DNA of 64,000 bases from Flaveria trinervia (Eukaryota > Streptophyta > Magnoliopsida > Asterales > Asteraceae). A model generated the notes under the pieces. It was given only the letters and a program-made list of their open reading frames with translations. It did not search any database and was not told the origin of the DNA. The stretch covers positions 41,287,541 to 41,351,540 of the forward strand of contig CM046457.1 in assembly GCA_025506515.1 (NCBI GenBank), in the 5' to 3' direction. Below are positions 10,640-20,881 of this stretch, piece by piece (within the stretch, counting starts at the first letter, position 1; every line of letters starts with the position of its first letter). Made by a program: the position numbers and the translations under genes.

Positions 10640-13423
10640 TATTCTCCTACTGGTGGAGAATTTGGAGGTAAAGGGAAAGAGGGTTCTGTATGTACCCCGG
10701 ATTCTTACAGCTCGTCTTCAACGAGAAGCTGCCACAGTTACCCAAAGAGAGTCATGACGCAGTGGCAATTAGAGATAATGGATGATACTACTCTGGCAGG
10801 ATGAGAGTTTACAGGGGAAAGCATATTAAGCCCCAAGTGAAAAGAATGATTGGCCACTTAGCAGATGAAAGCTATGTGGCACCGGGGACGCCAATGGCGT
10901 CACGAGGACAGTGACTCCGACGTGGAGCCAATTGTCCTCCCCACTGATGATTCAGAGGAGGATGACAGTGGGGATGATGCTGTTCCATCCAGAGCACTGT
11001 GTCTGACTCTGTTCCCTCGGTGTCTGTCTCACCGCTGAGTAACTGAGTCAGCAGGATTTCATCAAGATTTTGTTCTGAACGAGGAGGATGAGATGATCTG
11101 ATGAGGAACCATTGACCCGACTGTGGGAGGAAAGTGGTTCCCACAGAACACGGGTTGAGGGTTGTTGGTGAACAACCGAGAGGCTCCGGAGATACAGAAA
11201 CTGATCCAACATATGCTCCGGGGTCTTCAGGCGGGATTGAAGGGGGAGCATCCACCTCGAAGGAACGAGGAGAAAACGGATGGCTCAACCCCATGGCCAG
11301 AAAAGAAAAAGCGTAAGTAACCTTCATCACCACCACATCCCCCATACCTTCCACCACTACCACCTCTGCAGACACACCTTCCACCACCATACCTCTCCCC
11401 ACAGCAACCACAGACACCACCATACCGACCACCACAAGCCAGACCCCTGCCACCACTACATCATTCACCCCACACTCACCACCACTATCATCCAGACCTG
11501 ACCCGATATTCACGACCTCCACCACCACCACTAGCCACCAAACCGAGCCCTCAGCCTATCCCTCACACACCTATAGATCTCCTCTACCTCCAATCGGGTA
11601 GAGGACAGCTGTCAGCCTTAAATAGAATGGTGTTACGATTGCTGGCGGCTGATGAGGAAAACCTCTCAGATCCGCCAGCTCACCGACCTGACTGCTACAC
11701 AATCGCATAAAATAGCATAGCAGGATCGAGTAATTGCGAGAAGGCCAACAATTGGCTGCTCAGAACACTCAGTTGGACCAACTCCGAGCGCAAAGTGTCA
11801 CAGCAGGTAAGCAGATAGAGGAGTTGGAAAAGGCTAAGAGGACCATTCTGCTAAAATTGAAAGGATCAAAGGCAGAACCTCTAAAGATAAAGGATGGAGA
11901 CAGAGATAATGAAGAAGATGATGATGATGATGATGATGACAGTGACTCTGATGAAGAGAAGACCGAAGAGTGGTGCGCAGATGAAGACACTGAAGAAGGA
12001 GAAGTAGCTGAATCGGTCTCAGCTCCAGGCCAAGAGAAGAGAACAAAGAACAGACAGGATCAGTCAGCTTCTGCTTCTGCACCTTCACAAGAAGAGTCCA
12101 GCATTCAGGATAAAAGTAAATAGTGGATGTTTATGTATTTATTTACTTTTGTATTCTGTATTGAAAAACCATGTACTAAATGTTTATATTAAGTTAATGC
12201 ATTTTGTTTGATATATTACTAATGATTTGAGTGTGAAATGTGTAAATCAAACAGATTCAAAGTACCACAGAGATGATTTGATATTGCTCCCCTTCAACAG
12301 ATCAAGTCTCAACTCACAATGATTCTGATCTGCAAGGGATTGTCAGAAGGTCAGTGAGTTATACCCCTGAAGAAGGTGAAATAATTCACGACCTATCTAA
12401 CGAGCAACTGGCAGAGATGTTCAGACTCAATCCTGATGACATTGTCAAGGATGCCCAACAGTTGATTCAACCAGTGACGATGAACTACACGACGTTGATG
12501 AAGTTGAGGTTGAAGATATTGCTGCTGAAGAGTACCCTCAGTACCTGACAACGAGAGGTAAATGTGGTCCCCAATCTGGGTGAGTCCCTAGTCAGTGATA
12601 TGTTTGAGGTACTAGACAAGGGAGACAAATGGAGGAAAACGGAAGACGAAGGAACAGCCAAGCCTCAAACGATGACGTATACATTCGAAAGGCTGAGTGG
12701 GCTGAATGTTTTAAAGAAGTCAGAGCCCAACGTGCTGCACCGAAGAAGGATCCTACACCAAGTTCTACAGCGTCAAGAAACATCTTACAGTGTCAGGTAG
12801 GATTAGCATGGGCATATGTTGATGATCTTAACGTGTATGCCGTTAAGAGGGAAAAGGGCATAGAGTACTTTAGATTTCCACATGATCTAAAGACTCTACC
12901 AGGATTTGAGCTCAACCAGCTGGCCAAATTGAAGCTGTTGTATGCTGACCCGAGAAAAATGTCAGGCTGGTTTGAGGCTGCCTAAAGAAAGAGTACCACA
13001 CCAGGTGGATTAACTTCAGACCTCAACAACCTACAAGGTATATTAGAAGGTCTGAGATGGATGCCATTACTGGAAACCTAAGATTGTGTTGAAGTGGAGT
13101 CCTCCTCGCACTATGTCGAGAATCCCTCTTAGGGAAATGCCACATGACTTCACTCCACACTTCAAATGGTGGTACTATGATTGGAGAACTGCTGAAGCTA
13201 TCATAGTTCTGAACAAAGGGGATCAAATGGATACTGTCAGAGTGTTCGACCAATGTGGCTAACCAACTTGTCTGCTAATGATGTCTATACATTATACAAG
13301 TGGCCACTGTTCTATGACACACAAGACATGTACAAGCCCTCCAGTTCCAAAATGTTATACGACTTTGCTTCGCGTTTGATATTCACGCGGGAGTCACACA
13401 AGAGGACAGTACAAGAAATATGA
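10640..13423 (+). pseudogene. S1 additional ORF, remainder (broken)
   Basis: The rest of the additional ORF is spread over several frames. The MYPGF motif near 10690 matches the MYPRF/LYPRF motif of S2 and M2. A threonine/proline-rich, mucin-like low-complexity stretch lies at about 11310-11570 (CACCAC-type repeats). An open segment at 11734-12123 has a heptad-like start and a run of acidic residues (EEDDDDDDDDSDSDEE). Readable C-terminal pieces occur at 12354-12548 and 12629-12985 (FRFPHDLKTLPGF). The probable stop is the TGA at 13421. Frame breaks are frequent. The antisense 219-codon ORF over 10872-11531 is a by-product of the biased composition. Confidence 0.6.
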
Positions 13424-13463
13424 GAAGGTAATGAAGAAAACAAGACATTAAAGAGATCTAGGT

Positions 13464-13476
13464 CCAAGGGGGAGTT
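13464..13476 (+). other. S1 polypurine tract
   Basis: CCAAGGGGGAG followed by TT and then the LTR start TGATACATG. This is the primer for plus-strand DNA synthesis and fixes the 5' boundary of the 3' LTR. Confidence 0.85.
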
Positions 13477-13685
13477 TGATACATGTATGTCCTAGATCGT
13501 GATATGTGATGTATAGATCTTGTTTGGTATGATTAAGAACTGTATTGATAGTCTGTTGGTTATAATGTTTAATAGTTCATTAATGAGTCGTAAATGAATT
13601 GATTGGGTTTATGATTACTTGAATGATTACATATAATATTATATTAATTAACTAAAACATTCAAACTAACTTAATGAAGTTCCCA

Positions 13686-13900
13686 TGCGAATGGCTCATG
13701 CGAATGAACCATACACATGAAGAACTTCACATGATTGACTCAGTCGCACGACTGAACCAGGAGACTGGATCAGTCGTACGACTGTAACATAAGATTGGCT
13801 CAGTCGCACGACTGAACACTCAGTCGCCCGAATGAACCAACCGCATGGTTCAATCGCACGACTGAACCAAACTAATGGTTCAGTCGCACGATTGAATAGT
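13686..13900 (+). repeat. Palindromic-word array in U3 of the S1 LTR
   Basis: Repeated words such as CAGTCGCACGACTGAAC, CAGTCGTACGACTG and CATGCGAATG(A/G) recur every 20-35 bp and stop just before the TATA box. CAGTCGNNCGACTG is an inverted repeat. The vocabulary is the same as in the S1 spacer array at 9061-9373. Confidence 0.85.
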
Positions 13901-13907
13901 GCCAACC

Positions 13908-13915
13908 TATAAATA
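13908..13915 (+). promoter_or_regulatory. TATA box of the S1 LTR
   Basis: TATAAATA within CCTATAAATACAAC, 10 bp after the palindromic array. The homologous LTR has the same box at 35587-35594. Confidence 0.75.
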
Positions 13916-14178
13916 CAACTCAATTCGTGAAAAACGAGGACATTCGATCAAGTACGATTCAAGTCGAACCCTAGCCATCCAGAACCTTCCAAATTGTTCT
14001 CCAAGTTCATAGAACACATTAGATCGATTCCTTATCGATTTCTAACGTTAGTTTCAATCCTTGATTGATTCTTCGTGTGTTCTCACTGATTGGATCGCCA
14101 ATCAAATAGGATTCCGCACTATTTGATCTAGTATACACGTGATCTCTAGGTATTTCAGTCGAATACCAGGTCCTAACA

Positions 14179-14836
14179 GAAGACATATGCCTAGTAGATG
14201 ACTTATTAATGTGTGACAAAAGACTAGTTTTAATATTGTTTGTGTTCAAGTTTTAAGTGGAAACCTTGTTTTTTTTAAAAGTTTTGGCCGCCCCCCCCCT
14301 TTAATGGTTATTGGACCATTGGTGCCTTGATACACACATAACTTTAATTAGTCTTGTACTCTTCATTAACTACTCTCCATACATGCAAGAACATCAAAAT
14401 ATCTCTCTCCTCTCACAAAAGCTACAGCCAGGAGCAGCAGCATTGGAGGTTTTGAGAGCTAATTTGGTTTGTTTTGGTGTTGAATCTTCCTAACAAGAAG
14501 GTGCTTTGCAAGGAGGCTTGGGGTATACAAACTTGAGGGCTCCTTCCTTGGAGCTTTGGCCGAAGTTATAGCATCTAATCACCCTTCTTTGGTCGACATT
14601 TCAGCTGGAGAAAGGTAGTTTATCACAGCTTATGTGGCTGTGATTTTATGTACACTTTCATTATGTTCATAGCTTGTTTATTCACATAAAATCCCCTTTG
14701 TTCTTGGTTGTTTTACACTTTAAAACATCAAATAGAACATGATATTTTCAGCTTACAAACAATATAATAATGTTTAACTTCCGCTACGTTTTACAAAGTT
14801 TAAGTGGTTAAACTATGTCTTGTGTTCAAACAAACC
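14179..14836 (+). repeat. Truncated LTR-like remnant, probably A-type Copia
   Basis: No gene is seen. The text runs GGCCGCCCCC, then a stress-leader-like region (ATCTCTCTCCTCTCACAAAAG), GCTTGGGGTAT and finally CTTCCGCTACGTTTTACAAA. In order and style this resembles the R-U5 part of the A2 LTR (GGCCGCCCCC, CTCTCTCTC, GCTTGTGGGTAT, CTGCTGCGTTTTCATA). I therefore read it as a decayed LTR 3' part in + orientation. A poly-C run of nine lies near 14290. The boundaries are approximate, and the 60-codon ORF at 14311 is not convincing. Confidence 0.45.
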
Positions 14837-15787
14837 CATCAGACTACACAAGATTTTCATGGGTGTTCTTTCTTTATGCCAAATCTGAAACAGCTGATTT
14901 AGTAAAAGAATTTTTCATTAAAGTTGAAAATCAATTAGACAATAAAGTGAAAATAATAAGAAGTGATAATGGAACGGAATTCAAAAATGCTAACATTGAA
15001 ATGTTTTGTGCTCAGAAAGGGATAGCTCATCAGTTCAGTGCTCCTAGAACTCCTCAACAAAATAGAGTTGCTGAAAGGAAAAATAGAACACTGATTGAAG
15101 TTGCTCGTTCTATGTTAGTTGATGCAAAAATTCCTATAACTTTTTGGTATGAAGCAATATCAACTGCGTGTTTCGTTCAGAATCGAATCTTAATTGTGAA
15201 AGATAAATTGAATACTCCATATGAGTTAATGTTTGGTAGAAAACCAAACATAAACTTTTTAAAATCACTTGGTTGTCCTGTTATGATTCTTAATTCAAGT
15301 GATCAATTAGGAAAATTTGAAGCAAAATTTGATAATGGATTTTTCGTTGGATATTCATCTGTTTCAAAGGCCTATCGAGTTTACAACTCTAGGTCAAATG
15401 TAATCCTTGAAACATTCAATGTTAAATTTCTGGAAAAATTCTTTTCCATCAGTTTCAAATGGTCCTGCATGGTTATTTGACTTAGATTCATTATCAAACT
15501 CTTTTCAATCTAACTTGTTTGATCAACCAAATTGTCTTGATTCTACAGGTAAGAGGAACTCAAGAGGAGATCTTGGATCTTTCAGTGAGGATTCAAATTC
15601 TGATGACCTAGATGATTCAAGCTCAGACTACCCATTTTTATCATTTGTCAGGGATTCAACAATACAAAACCATGAAATTACAGTTTTAGATCATTCAATC
15701 TCAATTGATCAGGAAGAATCACAACCTTTTCCTAATGATGGTAATGAGTTTGTGATACCTGAGTCTAGAACATCATCCATCTGGTGA
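14837..15787 (+). pseudogene. pol: S2 pol: integrase core and linker
   Basis: The frame begins at DYTRFSWVFFLYAKSE, so the first catalytic Asp (DLFGP block) is missing. The second (RSDNGTEF) and the Glu (VAERKNRT) are present. It continues with FWYEAISTACFVQNR and GYSSVSKAYRVYN. A frameshift near 15425 is followed by the serine/acidic linker (SDDLDDSSSDY) up to 15787. The sequence is AT-rich and relatively well preserved. The bases before the DYTRF block belong to the upstream remnant. Confidence 0.88.
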
Positions 15788-17571
15788 TGTAGTTGATACA
15801 AGTAACTTTGATTACTTTGTCAATTCACCGACTCAAGTACCAAACTTCAATCAACATTCTTCTACTTTGATACATGAGTTTTCCAACTTGAATCAAACAA
15901 ATCTGGATGTTAATATTCAATGTGATGAGATTCCTACATCTCGTATTCACAAGAATCATCCAATTCCTCAGATTATTGGTTCATTGAATGAGAGAACAAC
16001 AAGGAGTAAATCAGAACAAGCAAACGTATGCTTATACTCGTTTTCTTTCTCAAATTGTTCCTAAAAATGTTATCAAAGCATTAAAGGACAATGGTTAGAT
16101 AGAAGCTATGCAAGAAGAATTACATCAATTTCGCAAACAAGAAGTGTGGAATTTAGTGGATTATGAAGGAGAAAATGCTATAGGCACAAGATGGTTGTTT
16201 AGAAATAAGACTGATGATTGTGGTATAGTAAATAAGAAACAAAGCAAGACTTGTTGCACAAGGATACACACAGGAAGAAGGGATAGATTATGATGAGGTG
16301 TTTGCACCAGTTGCAATACTTGAATCCATTTGAGTTTTTTTGGCTTATGCTTCATTCATGAAATTAAGGTGTATCAAATGGATGTAAAGGGTGCATTTTT
16401 ATATAGCCCTATCACTGACGATGTGTTTGTTAAGCAACCTCCGGGCTTTGAGGATGCAGAATATCCACATTGAGTTATAAGCTGAGTAAAGCTCTGTATG
16501 GACTTCATCAAGCCCCTAGAATTTGGTATGAGACCTTATCACAACACTTAATCCAACATGGATACACAAGAGAGAAAATTGATCCAACATTATTCATAAA
16601 GAAGGATAATGATGATCTCTTATGTGTACAAGTGTATGTTGATGATGTCATATTTGGTTCTACAAGTTCAAATTGTGCAATGAATTTGAAGAAATCATGA
16701 AATCTCGATTCCAAATGAGTTCTATAGGAGAGATTAATTTCTTTCTTGGGCTTCAAGTCAAGCAAACAGACGATGGAATTTTCATCAATCAAGAGAAGTT
16801 TGTTGACAAACTCTTGAAGAAATTTAAGTTGCAAGACTGTCAGTCCATACGAACTCCAGCAGATGTTAACACCAAGATTGAACCTGATCCAAAAGGAAAA
16901 TCTATTGACCAAACGTTAGACAGATCAATGATTGGTTCTTTGATGTATCTTACTGCATCTAGACCAGACTTTATGTATGCTGTTTGTGTATGTGCCAGGT
17001 ATCAATTAGACCCAAAAGAATCTCACTTAATGCTGTCAAAAGCATATTCAGGTATCTCAAAGGTAAACAGCCTTAGGGCTTTGGTATCCTTACGAGGGTA
17101 ACTTTGAATTACATGGATATACAGATAGTGATTTGGTGGTTGTTGTCAAGATAGAAAATCTACTTCGGGTGGATGTCAATTTCTCGATCCCCGATTAGTC
17201 TCATGGTAATGTAAGAAACAAACAAATGTCTCTGTTTCAACTGTAGAAGCTGAGTACATTGCTGTATCTGCAGGATGTTCTCAAATCCTTTGGTTGCAAA
17301 ATCAATTACTGGATATGGGTTCAACTTTCTTAAAACACCAATTTACATTGATAACACAACTGCTATGTTCATAACAGCTAATCTTGTTCAACACTCAAAA
17401 ACAAAACATATCAAAATTCGATATCATTTTCTTAGAGATAACTCTGAAAAAGGATTAATCATATTGATTCAAATTGCAAGAAAAACAATTGGCAGATCTA
17501 TTACTAACGCCTTCCTACCAGGATGGTTTGAGTATTTAGTAGAATTAATTGGTCTTATAAATCATATGTGA
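15788..17571 (+). pseudogene. pol: S2 pol: reverse transcriptase and RNase H (broken)
   Basis: The order is Copia-standard: EAMQEELHQFRKQEVWNLVD (near 16105), then ALYGLHQAPRIWYE, then YVDD (16635-16646, QVYVDDVIFGS), FFLGLQVKQ, GSLMYLTASRPDF, RNase H, and KHIKIRYHFLRD with the final stop at 17569-17571. Damage includes TAG at 16096 (from Trp TGG), TGA at 16331 (from Arg CGA in ESIRVF), frameshifts near 16250, 16460 and 16680, and a scrambled RNase H middle around 17090-17270. It cannot make an active enzyme. Confidence 0.9.
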
Positions 17572-19029
17572 TCTCCCTAAATCAAATGATCATAATAAGT
17601 GATACTTTCATTGTTAATTGCCTGTTTATTTTGTGTGTGTGTGATTCTTATTTCCATAGTAAAATCAAATACAAAAAAATATATATACAAAAATACAAAA
17701 TAGAGTCTTTTAGAAAGGATTATGTTTTGCAACATATGAGAAATGATAGTACATTAGTGAGATCAGTTGCATACTTCACTCATTAATAAAGTCTAGTCAT
17801 GATCAGATATGCTGTGTAGACAATATCTAACTATTATGCCGAAAAAGTAAATTCTTGTGATCAAACTAAACATACATGCTTGTGTGTATTCATCTGAGTA
17901 CTTTTGAGTTGTTTTAGCTTTTCAGATTGAATGTTTGTTAAGTTACACCTCTCACACCTTTTGACACTATGTCAAGTCATGAGATCTATTACAAAGCATC
18001 ATTTCACTTCTCTGTTATGAGTCACCATAGACTTGAAGTGCTGAGATATCCTTTGTTGTAAGTGATTACAGACCTGGATTCTCTTGTTGATGCAAAAAGA
18101 TGCCAATGTGCACAACCTATTCAAATGAATAGTCAGAGCTGATCAAATGGTTATCCATGATCATTCTCTATTAATCTAAGTAACATGAACTCTGGTGATA
18201 TACATGTTTCAGGTAATAAGTTGAGTATGTGTTCTTTCTTGCATATCATGATGATGGTTGAGCTCTCTTAGTCTCTGTATGTTTTACATCATGTCATACC
18301 TAAATCTACCCTAATCAATCCAAGAATTGAAAAAGTAAGTGAGTTGATAAATTTGTCAAAAACACTCATTGTCTGTCCTTAGATCTTGTGTCTCCTTTGT
18401 TGTGATATCACTGGCCTGGAATACATTTGATCAGGATTTATTCATTGTCTATGATTATCCACATTTATTTTATCTTAATGTGCTGATCCTCATTAATATG
18501 ATCTCTCTGCAGACATTAATTCTGTGCTTATATTAGATTTTGATTCTATTTTCATTTTGCTTTTATGCATGTTTTTTGTGTGTGAAGGCAATGTCACAAT
18601 GTGTTGTGTGATCTTATTCTCTTTCCTAAGAAACTTATAAGTTTTTCAAACTTAAAAGTTTAGGGGGAGTAATAAATGAAAGAGTTGTTCTCAGAAAATA
18701 ATCATAATCAAAATCAAAATTTAAAATGTTGACTTGAAAGGATGATGCTATATGTTCAAAGTATTTGTGTAAATTGAAAATGTATTTTTTTGAAAAATAT
18801 ACGAACCTACATAAATTTGCAAATAAAAATGCTTCATAAGTTGAAAATCAAATGATATTTGATTTTATGTTGAGACTAAAATGAAGGGATAAAATAAATT
18901 TAAAAATAAATAGAAAATAAAATTTTGGGAATTGAAAGTACAAAAATTCAAAAAGTTCAAAATTGGGGAATTAAATAGTAAAAAGTGTGCAAGTGAAGAA
19001 ATTGGAAATCCCAAGTGTTTAAATCATGA
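17572..19029 (+). other. S2 spacer after pol
   Basis: AT-rich DNA without a convincing gene. The 72-codon ORF at 17568 is low complexity. A polypurine-like TTTAGGGGGAGT sits at 18659-18670 with no LTR behind it, paralleling 7775-7787 in S1. The region holds two copies of a block also present in the S1 spacer. Confidence 0.55.
18047..18420 (+). repeat. Two diverged copies of a spacer block shared with S1
   Basis: TATCCTTTGTTGTAAGTGAT followed by TACAGACCTGGATT (18047-18083), and TGTCTCCTTTGTTGTGATAT followed by CACTGGCCTGGA (18388-18420). Both resemble the S1 block with CTCTCTGCTGTGCGATGGCA and CTGACCTGAGGA. Two non-coding blocks kept in both elements suggest a function or a common duplication. 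Confidence 0.5.
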
Positions 19030-19460
19030 AAGTCAACTCATGCACCTAATTAGTGCTTATGCGCCTCAATAGGAGCATGATGAAATTTTCAGGAATTATT
19101 CAAGTGTTTGGATGTTTGATTCATTCCCATGCGTCTAAACAGTTGTAATACATCTATGAAAACTACAAGTGTTGGGCGTTTGTGATAATCCCATGCGTCT
19201 AAATAGTGTTTCTGTGTTAGACGTTTGTCATGTCTCATGTGTCTACATAGTTTCAAATTTTCAAGTGTTACACGTTTCACAAAGTCCATGCGACTGAACA
19301 GTGCAAAAGCGCCTAAACAGTGCATATGCATCTGAACAGTTCCATGTGTCTGAATTAATACACACAAACAGTGCTCATGCGTCTAACAAAATAAGTGAAT
19401 TTTAGGGTTTCATACGCCTAAATAGAGATCATATGCTAAACAGGGCTCATACGCCTAAAT
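19030..19460 (+). repeat. S2 array of CATGCGTCTAAACAG-type words
   Basis: Variants of (C)ATGCG(T/A/C)CT(A/G)AACAGT recur at least ten times, with the complement-like AGACGTTTG(T) between them. The spacing is irregular. The array lies between pol and the additional ORF, as in S1, S3, M2 and M3, but the vocabulary is different. A weak TATA-like ATAAATT follows at about 19471, then an A/C/T-rich leader. Confidence 0.7.
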
Positions 19461-19738
19461 TTTCACTTACATAAATTGAACACTTGTGTGTATTTCTCAT
19501 TCACACTCAAAATTTCTCAGACAAAAACCCCTGAACTTGCGACTATCGATTATCATCATAACCTCATTTCATTAGAAATCATATCAAATCCTATTGGTTA
19601 TAGATAGTATTTGGATATATAAACGTAAGTTTGTGATTCAAATCTCAAAATTTTCGGTTAAATCAGTGCATTAATATAGGCGTTTGAATGCTATTTGGGC
19701 GTTCAACCCTATATAATTCAAATTTAACTAATCAAATG

Positions 19739-19743
19739 TGAAT
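19739..19743. repeat. Target site duplication of M1, left copy
   Basis: TGAAT immediately before the LTR start TGTTAGGATC. The same five bases follow the other end of M1 at 30959-30963. Confidence 0.9.
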
Positions 19744-19948
19744 TGTTAGGATCACTGATCTACGTTTGATTCATTTGAGAGTATAGCAGCGGAAAACAAA
19801 CAATGAATTAGCCAATTCACAAGACCACTAAAGATATTCAAGGTAAGAACAAACGGTTATAGACAAAGAGAATTCTGCAAAAGATATTTCATTCAATATT
19901 CGCTTTCATGGTAACAGAATGTCACACATACAATTAGGTCAACACCTC

Positions 19949-19956
19949 TTATATAA
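19949..19956 (-). promoter_or_regulatory. TATA box of the M1 3' LTR with upstream ACGTCA
   Basis: TTATATAA, palindromic, within CTCTTATATAAGAG. Just upstream in element orientation is GACGTCA (19963-19969), the core bound by plant TGA-type bZIP factors. The 5' LTR has the same pair at 30271-30278 and 30285-30291. Confidence 0.65.
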
Positions 19957-20053
19957 GAGATGTGACGTCTGCTGATGTCACTTGATAGTGACATCAAATA
20001 GAATTTATTCAAACTACTGATAGTTAACACAACTACTGAAGATGTCAAACAGC

Positions 20054-20109
20054 TGACATCTTCTTACAAAAATGCTAAGTGTGACATCTTCTTACAAAAA
20101 TGCTAAGTG
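20054..20109. repeat. 28-bp tandem duplication in the M1 3' LTR
   Basis: TGACATCTTCTTACAAAAAT plus GCTAAGTG occurs twice back to back. The 5' LTR (30067-30958) and the M2 LTR have one copy, so the duplication arose after M1 inserted. Confidence 0.9.
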
Positions 20110-20249
20110 TTAACTATCACTACAACTACTAAAAAGAAACTACTGAAACTACAACGACTGAAGAACATGCTCTTCAGTCAATTTACAAATACTGAAACAA
20201 AAGGAAAACTACTAAAAGGAAACCATCACAACAACTGAAGAATCCTTCT

Positions 20250-20600
20250 TCAGCTGTTGTAACAAACTCTGAAGGCTTCAGTACTTGTACTTGAACTTCA
20301 GCTGTTGTCATCAGCTGATGTCTTTAGTCTTTGTACTTCAGCTGTTGATCTTCAGTACTATGTTCTTCAGCAGTTGATCTTCAGACTTTGGTCTTCAGCT
20401 CTTGAAGTCTTCAGTACTTTAGTCTTCAGCTGTTGAAGTCTTCAGTACTTTAGTCTTCAGCTTTTGATCTTCAGACTTTAGTCTTTAGCTGTTGAAGTCT
20501 TCAGTACTTTAGTCTTCAGCTATTGAAGTCTTCAGTACTTTAGTCTTCAGCGGTTGATCTTCAGACTTGGTACAACAGCTGATCAAGTCTTTAGCAGTTG
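20250..20600 (-). repeat. CTTCAG-word array in U3 of the M1 3' LTR
   Basis: CTTCAGCTGTTGAAG and CTTCAGTACTTTAGT alternate, with a 31-bp period where regular (for example units at 20404 and 20435). CTTCAGCTGTTGAAG is a near-perfect inverted repeat. Equivalent arrays are at 30540-30870, 40340-40640, 46190-46500 and 57690-58000. Confidence 0.85.
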
Positions 20601-20663
20601 TTGTGATGTCTGTATGACTTAGAGGTTTTTCTGATCAGGCTCATTGGTTCTTTTGGTCCAACA

Positions 20664-20678
20664 AACTCCCCCTGAACC
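20664..20678 (-). other. M1 polypurine tract
   Basis: Minus strand GGTTCAGGGGGAGTT directly abuts the LTR start TGTTGGACC. M3 has the same tract on plus. Confidence 0.9.
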
Positions 20679-20881
20679 AATGCAGCCAAAACCTCTAAAC
20701 TTATTGAAGATGTCCCGCTTATTATGGCATAAGGATTGGTCTTTTGTCTTCTAGATCAGCTCAGAAGTGACCCTTGTAAGCACAGGCCTGGGAAGAAGTC
20801 TTAATGATCTGTTTGGCAAAGTATGAATGGGAACTCTGTCTTGGGGAACTGAACACAGAGCTGTTACCCCATCCATGAGAT

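Larger units (their letters stand above)
1606..14178 (+). mobile_element. S1: 5'-truncated SIRE-like Ty1/Copia retrotransposon
   Basis: Order on +: gag (5' end and 5' LTR missing), protease, integrase, reverse transcriptase, RNase H, a 2.5 kb spacer, an additional ORF, polypurine tract and 3' LTR. The Copia order PR-INT-RT-RH and the word GSLMYLTASRPDI are as in the SIRE/Maximus lineage, which is known for extra ORFs behind pol. Nonsense codons and frameshifts make it non-autonomous. The left boundary is a deletion junction with A1; the right boundary is the LTR terminus CCTAACA. Confidence 0.85.
13477..14178 (+). repeat. S1 3' LTR (702 bp)
   Basis: It runs from TGATACATG right after the polypurine tract to GGTCCTAACA. 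U3 carries the palindromic-word array. A TATA box, TATAAATA (13908-13915), starts about 270 bp before the end, giving R-U5. A second LTR of the same family is at 35248-35859; both share TTGGATCGCCAATCAAATAG near the 3' end. Confidence 0.85.
19744..20663 (-). repeat. M1 3' LTR (920 bp)
   Basis: On the plus strand it reads TGTTAGGATC...GGTCCAACA. In element orientation U3 comes first, with the CTTCAG-word array, then TGACGTC and a TATA box at 19949-19956, then R-U5. Compared with the 5' LTR it carries a 28-bp tandem duplication and scattered substitutions. Confidence 0.92.

Noticed and set aside
10872..11531. 219-codon minus-strand ORF rich in Val and Gly
   Set aside because: It is antisense to the Thr/Pro-rich CACCAC-type stretch of the S1 additional ORF; its composition is that of the repeat and it has no recognisable domain.
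14311..14493. 60-codon ORF that might be a small host gene
   Set aside because: No conserved motif; it lies in an LTR-like remnant and overlaps a CT-rich leader.
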